Shown here one piece after another: positions 7,124 to 10,747 of a stretch of DNA of 10,747 nt (positions are counted from its first letter, which is position 1; the number at the start of each line of letters is the position of its first letter). The DNA is from Anaerolineae bacterium (GTDB taxonomy: Bacteria; Chloroflexota; Anaerolineae; B4-G1), in assembly GCA_016783285.1 (NCBI GenBank), contig JADHWW010000172.1:1-10747 (forward strand). The letters are read 5' to 3'. The notes under the pieces were generated by a model. That model made no database searches. It worked only from the letters and a program-made list of their open reading frames with translations, and was not told where the DNA came from. The translations under genes and the position numbers were made by a program.

Positions 7124-8515
7124 ATGAAGCCTGAGAAACTGGATGCGGCAACCGATTACCGCCTGGCGTTGCTCTGGCTCATGGATCGTCTCGAATCAGC
7201 CCGCGTGTCTGAAGCCATGGCTGCCTTCGAGAAAGAGTTCGGCGATCTTATCCCGGCAGAACATCGCGAGACGAACGATAGCAGCAATATCAGGTGGGAG
7301 CACTACGTTGCCTGGTCGAGGTATGTTCTGGTTCAGGCGGGACTCATGGGTAGCGGTGGACGCGGGGTATGGACAATCACCCCGGCGGGACAAGAGTGGT
7401 TGCGCGAGAACCCGAGGGCCAACCATTCTGACTTCGCTGCACTCATCAGGCGTGTGGGTGCTAAGTCCGAGTCAGGGTTTCGTTGGCGGGGCAAGCAATA
7501 CACCATTGGCAAGCAGGCACTGCTTTCTCGGGCCCGTCATTTGTTGAAGGAAGATCCGCCCACAGAGGCGCTGCGCTTCAGAGACTGGGCCGTGTTTGTC
7601 GGGGAGCAGCCGGTTTCGGTCAAGTGGTTGTTCGCACTGGCGACAGGTGCAGACCACAATCAGTTCGACTCTCCCACTGCCCGCCGTGCTCTATCCCAAG
7701 TCGGTATCGAAGCACGGCGAGTCGGCGAATCTGAGAAGCCGGCTCCCACGGCGGTGCGGCGCCCAAGAGGGGCCGACCGTGTGAAACGGCGCGACGAATT
7801 CCTGGCACAACTTGCCGAACTCCTCACTCCACAACTCTCGGCTCAGACCAGCCACGGCGAAATCAAACTCCATCCAGGCCGCAACTGGTTGTGGGTTGAC
7901 TATGCCGAGTTTCCTCGCTCCCACTACGAACTGCGGCTAGCACGGGGCTTTGACGAGGTGGCCTTTCACCTGGAAGGAAAACGGGAACTGAATCTGGCCC
8001 GCCTGGCCCATCTGGAGCCACACATTGAGAAACTGAGCGCTTCTCTGAGCTATCCTGTGATCGCAGAAAGGTGGGGTTCCAACTGGGCACGTGTGGCAAT
8101 AGATCTGCCAACCGCCCCCTGGAACGACAAGCAGGCGGAAGAGTATGCAGGCCTGCTGGCTCGTTTCATAGATGCCACATTCCCTCTGCTGCAAGAGGCA
8201 TTTGTGGCGGTTCCCTCTCGACAAAGGAGGCAGGCTAGGAGTACACAGCCCCCTGCCGATTCACCTGATGGTCAGGCGCACGCCCTTCTGGATCAACACG
8301 TGACCCAGATTCGCACATTCTTGCAGGGTCGCTCCTCCCGTCCCAGCGACGAAGTGTTGTGCGACTGGGTACAGTTCTGTTACACCTTCGAGCTGTTTGA
8401 CGAGGGCTACGAACTATTCAACCTGATCGTCCATTCGGCGGTCAACGAGTGGTTGTACGGGCGTGTCCGGAAGCTGGCCCAGGTGTGCCGCATTCGGGCT
8501 CAAAACAAGGGATGA
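7124..8515 (+). CDS. Tail-module protein C: Mrr-N-like head, two unassigned domains, shared C-terminal tail
   Basis: This is a 463-residue protein with four visible parts. Residues about 9-97 form a second Mrr-N-like winged helix (WSRYVLVQAGL, then GRGVWTITPAGQEWL). Residues 119-199 begin FRWRGKQYTIGKQALL and carry FRDWAVFVGEQPVSVKWLF and FDSPTARRAL, a compact domain whose style recalls small DNA-associated domains next to Mrr_N modules. Residues about 220-366 contain tryptophans and alternating strands and helices (KLHPGRNWLWVDY, ERWGSNWARVAIDLP, then a helix ending in FPLLQEAF). They loosely resemble the DUF4268 kind of domain, but I see no convincing PD-(D/E)xK residues. A basic linker, RQRRQARS, leads to the shared tail at 390-463. 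In-frame TGA codons lie just upstream, so ATG 7124 is the first available ATG; GAGAGG at 7107-7112 is its likely, slightly distant, ribosome site. Predicted role is DNA recognition, and enzymatic activity is not excluded. Confidence 0.87.
   Translation: MKPEKLDAATDYRLALLWLMDRLESARVSEAMAAFEKEFGDLIPAEHRETNDSSNIRWEHYVAWSRYVLVQAGLMGSGGRGVWTITPAGQEWLRENPRANHSDFAALIRRVGAKSESGFRWRGKQYTIGKQALLSRARHLLKEDPPTEALRFRDWAVFVGEQPVSVKWLFALATGADHNQFDSPTARRALSQVGIEARRVGESEKPAPTAVRRPRGADRVKRRDEFLAQLAELLTPQLSAQTSHGEIKLHPGRNWLWVDYAEFPRSHYELRLARGFDEVAFHLEGKRELNLARLAHLEPHIEKLSASLSYPVIAERWGSNWARVAIDLPTAPWNDKQAEEYAGLLARFIDATFPLLQEAFVAVPSRQRRQARSTQPPADSPDGQAHALLDQHVTQIRTFLQGRSSRPSDEVLCDWVQFCYTFELFDEGYELFNLIVHSAVNEWLYGRVRKLAQVCRIRAQNKG
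8291..8512 (+). repeat. Shared C-terminal tail, copy 4 (protein C)
   Basis: Codes for residues 390-463. It has the tail only, without the extra first half seen in copies 2 and 3. Core: RPSDEVLCDWVQFCY, FELFDEGYELF, and a closing RKLAQVCRIRAQNKG. The RxPSDxxLC and VCRxR endings are closer to the methyltransferase copy than to copies 2 and 3. Confidence 0.83.
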
Positions 8516-8520
8516 ACATG
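8507..8520 (+). promoter_or_regulatory. Coupled start region of pglZ (AAGGG, ATGA overlap, second ATG)
   Basis: AAGGG at 8507-8511 is followed by ATG 8512 (overlapping the TGA of the upstream gene) and by in-frame ATG 8518. The spacing of six bases favours 8518; the overlap favours reinitiation at either. It indicates that PglZ is made together with the 463-residue tail protein. Confidence 0.6.
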
Positions 8521-10747
8521 GCTAATTCTGTACCCCGGTCTGTACTCGACTTTGTGCTCCAACAACTGGCTGCGCTGCCTGAGGCCGCCCGGCTGGCCGT
8601 CGTCCTGGATCCCTACGGCGATCTGGCAATGAGTGAGACGATAGAGGTCGAGGACTGCATCTGGCAGGTGACCCGTTACGATGGCAACGACCTGGCCTTT
8701 CGCCAGACCTACCAGCCAGGCGAGCGAGATCTGGTGTGGGTGACCTGCCCGCCCGGCTGGTTGCGGGAGACGTTGCCCCGGATCGAATTGCGCAGTCTGA
8801 TGGACGTCTGGCGTCGCGCCGACAAATTCATAGATGCCAGCCTGCCCGGCGTGCTGCGACAACTAGTGCGCCACGAGACTTGGCCAGACGACTCGGTGTG
8901 GACCCACGCCGCGATCCTGGGCCAAAACCTGCCCGCCGTTGTGTCGGGGGTGAAGACGCTCCGCCGCTATCTCCAGCGCGGCGCTTCTCTCGATGCCCAT
9001 GCCGTCCGCGCCCTGGCCCTCCACTGCCTGCAGCCGGATCTACCGGTCCAAGATTTCCTGTTCCAGCACGACACCTCAGCCGGTGTGCTGGATGCCTACA
9101 TTCGTCTGCTCTGGGGAGCCCCCTGGGACGAGACAGGGATGGCCCTGCTGCAAAGCCAGGCCCGCGAAGCCCCCCGACTGGAGCTCGGCACGGCAACTGT
9201 CTGGTTGGACGCACCGCCCGTTGCGCTGGCAACCTACCTCTATTTGCGCCACCTGTTGGCCCGCTACCGGGTGCGGGGTATCGCCAACCAGTTACGGGGT
9301 CTGGGGCTTCTCGACTTTGATCCAGAACCTCTAGAGCCGTGGGCTGAAAGCGTGCTGGCCCGCTGGGATACACATGCAGACTGGCGGCAGCAGATCATCA
9401 TCCGGGCAGAGGAGAATCTCCAGACCGATGATCTCAACCGGATCGTGGGGCTCCTGGGCCTGGAGTCACCTAAAGCTGCCTTCGAGGCCCTTATCCGGGC
9501 CGATACGCCAGCCATGATCTACGCGCTGGGGGCTCACTTTTTCCAAGTGGGCTTTGAGGCCAGAACGATCCAACCTTTCACCCCTGCATGGGCGCAGCAC
9601 CGACCGACGGCCCTGGCCGGTATACCTGAAACGCCGTTCACCGACGCTGCGGACACACTCGCTTCGCTCTTTGATGAACTGGCCATCATTGACCACAGAC
9701 GGCAACAGACGATCCCCTCTGAAGCAAACTTGGCCGGGTTGCTCGACTGGTATGTCGTGGGTGGTTTCTACGACCTGGAATATGCCCATGCTCGCGCCGG
9801 TCAGCGGGTGTTGTATCTTCCTGACGAGGATCTGCGGCTCCGTTTCCAGGCATACCTTGCGTTTCTCCAGACCCAGATCCGGGAGTACTTGGACAACCTG
9901 GATCTCGCCCTCGCCGAGTGCATCACGAGTGACTGGTCGGGTTTCCTGGGCCATCCCCGGCTGTCCACGAATGTTCTATGGGATACGGTTAAGAAGCGGC
10001 GCCTTTCACCGACGTCCGAGGCCTGTCTCTGGGTCATCGTCTTTGATGGGATGCGCTGGGACACCTGGGCTCGGCACGTCAAACCCCGGCTCCTGGAACG
10101 ATTCGAATTCGTCTTGCCGGAGAAAGCATACCTCTGCCTCTTGCCCTCCTGGACCGGGGTCGCCCGCACGGGACTGCTGGCCGGCAAGCCACCGGCGGGC
10201 TGGAAGAGCTACCAGGGCCGCTACACCACTGACCAGAAGCAGTTGGCCTCCCGGTTGTTCGACTTGCCCCAGCGCACTCGACGGCGGCTGCTGCAATTCT
10301 ACTCCGGCATGGAGTCAGATCGCCAGTACGGTCAGCTCAACGCAAGTGAGCGCCTGCCGTACAATGTCCTGATCTACAACTTGACAGACGACAACCTGCA
10401 CAGCCAGCGCGGCAATTTGGTTGCCCTCAACGAGACAGTAGATCGGCTGCTGGATGACGTCTTCCAGGTGTTAGACAACCTGGTTCAGCCCGACGACACC
10501 GTCGTCGTTTCGAGCGATCACGGCTTTGTGGAGCTAGTAGAAGGCAACGAGGCGGTCATCGCCGATGACGAGCGCTGGCGCCGATACCGAGAGGGTGGCC
10601 CTCACCCGGTGCGCTATCGCTACATCCTGACCCATGACCTGCCCGACGACGTGGACGGCATTTACCGGGTGGAATGTCCTGGATTGCAGGATCGCTACAC
10701 CGTTGCGTTGGGCAAACGTTGGTTCAAGCGGGCTGATTGGCGCGGCT
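8518..10747 (+). CDS. pglZ: PglZ-domain protein (BREX-type, alkaline phosphatase superfamily), 3' truncated
   Basis: The frame is open from ATG 8518 to the window edge, giving 743 residues with the C-terminus missing. Residues 1 to about 490 are a helical region typical of long BREX PglZ proteins. The catalytic PglZ domain follows: VIVFDGMRWD (506-515, metal-binding Asp510), PSWTGVAR (543-550, Thr546 in the place of the metal-adjacent nucleophile) and VVVSSDHGF (662-670, Asp667 and His668 as metal ligands). These are the hallmark sites of the alkaline phosphatase superfamily and all look intact. PglZ is a signature component of BREX; its substrate is not settled, although some homologues are reported to show nuclease activity. 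An ATG at 8512, in the same frame, overlaps the previous stop as ATGA and is a possible start two codons earlier. AAGGG at 8507-8511 fits ATG 8518 better. In either case translation is coupled to the upstream gene. Confidence 0.92.
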   Translation, partial: MANSVPRSVLDFVLQQLAALPEAARLAVVLDPYGDLAMSETIEVEDCIWQVTRYDGNDLAFRQTYQPGERDLVWVTCPPGWLRETLPRIELRSLMDVWRRADKFIDASLPGVLRQLVRHETWPDDSVWTHAAILGQNLPAVVSGVKTLRRYLQRGASLDAHAVRALALHCLQPDLPVQDFLFQHDTSAGVLDAYIRLLWGAPWDETGMALLQSQAREAPRLELGTATVWLDAPPVALATYLYLRHLLARYRVRGIANQLRGLGLLDFDPEPLEPWAESVLARWDTHADWRQQIIIRAEENLQTDDLNRIVGLLGLESPKAAFEALIRADTPAMIYALGAHFFQVGFEARTIQPFTPAWAQHRPTALAGIPETPFTDAADTLASLFDELAIIDHRRQQTIPSEANLAGLLDWYVVGGFYDLEYAHARAGQRVLYLPDEDLRLRFQAYLAFLQTQIREYLDNLDLALAECITSDWSGFLGHPRLSTNVLWDTVKKRRLSPTSEACLWVIVFDGMRWDTWARHVKPRLLERFEFVLPEKAYLCLLPSWTGVARTGLLAGKPPAGWKSYQGRYTTDQKQLASRLFDLPQRTRRRLLQFYSGMESDRQYGQLNASERLPYNVLIYNLTDDNLHSQRGNLVALNETVDRLLDDVFQVLDNLVQPDDTVVVSSDHGFVELVEGNEAVIADDERWRRYREGGPHPVRYRYILTHDLPDDVDGIYRVECPGLQDRYTVALGKRWFKRADWRG

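Noticed and set aside
6353..8515. Calling proteins B and C Mrr restriction endonucleases
   Set aside because: Only the N-terminal winged-helix domain is recognisable; the Mrr nuclease active-site residues were not found in either protein.
8828..9373. Minus-strand open frame of 181 residues opposite pglZ
   Set aside because: Low-complexity Gly/Arg/Pro-rich product without a recognisable motif; explained by the GC-rich coding strand.
9554..10372. Plus-strand open frame of about 272 residues inside pglZ
   Set aside because: It overlaps the real pglZ frame, which carries all three PglZ motifs. The overlapping product is rich in Arg, Ser and Pro, as expected of an off-frame shadow in GC-rich DNA.

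Overview
The window is one tightly packed plus-strand gene cluster from a GC-rich bacterium (many blocks are 60-75% GC by eye). The taxon cannot be fixed from this sequence. Gene style and content would fit Chloroflexota or another GC-rich environmental lineage, but that is a weak inference. There is no rRNA, tRNA, CRISPR array or insertion sequence, and no gap between genes exceeds about 45 bases, so it reads as part of a single operon cut at both ends.

Layout. (1) Positions 3-2804: the C-terminal 933 residues of a very large protein resembling the BrxC/PglY/DUF6079-type ATPases of BREX phage-defence loci; its ATP-binding N-terminus lies upstream. (2) 2815-5136: an amino DNA methyltransferase with motifs I (DPFCGSG) and IV (DPPF) and two zinc-ribbon-like cysteine clusters between them. 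(3) 5141-6307: a 388-residue protein with an unassigned head that faintly recalls the N-terminal region of McrB-type proteins. (4) 6353-7099: a 248-residue protein with an Mrr-N-like winged-helix head. (5) 7124-8515: a 463-residue protein with a second Mrr-N-like head and two further unassigned domains. (6) 8518 to the end: a PglZ-domain protein of the alkaline phosphatase superfamily with its metal-site motifs intact, running off the window.

The most striking observation is that four consecutive, otherwise unrelated proteins (the methyltransferase and the three after it) end in the same roughly 75-residue helical tail, with the core pattern PSxExLCxWIxFCYxxEL/FYxEA and a closing RxAxVCRxK/R. 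The second and third copies belong to a longer 124-residue block that is about 60% identical between neighbours. The 248-residue protein is therefore a chimera: its head matches the next gene and its tail matches the previous gene.

A reasonable model, which is inference, is a BREX-like defence system with several interchangeable DNA-reading or DNA-modifying heads. Each head would dock through the common tail on a shared partner, plausibly the large ATPase or PglZ. The methyltransferase would mark self DNA, and the Mrr-N-like and McrB-N-like heads would read DNA or its modification state. No recognisable nuclease active site is visible in the window. The methyltransferase also has an AT-richer middle (about 3345-4375) between GC-rich ends, which suggests recombinational exchange of its recognition and catalytic core.
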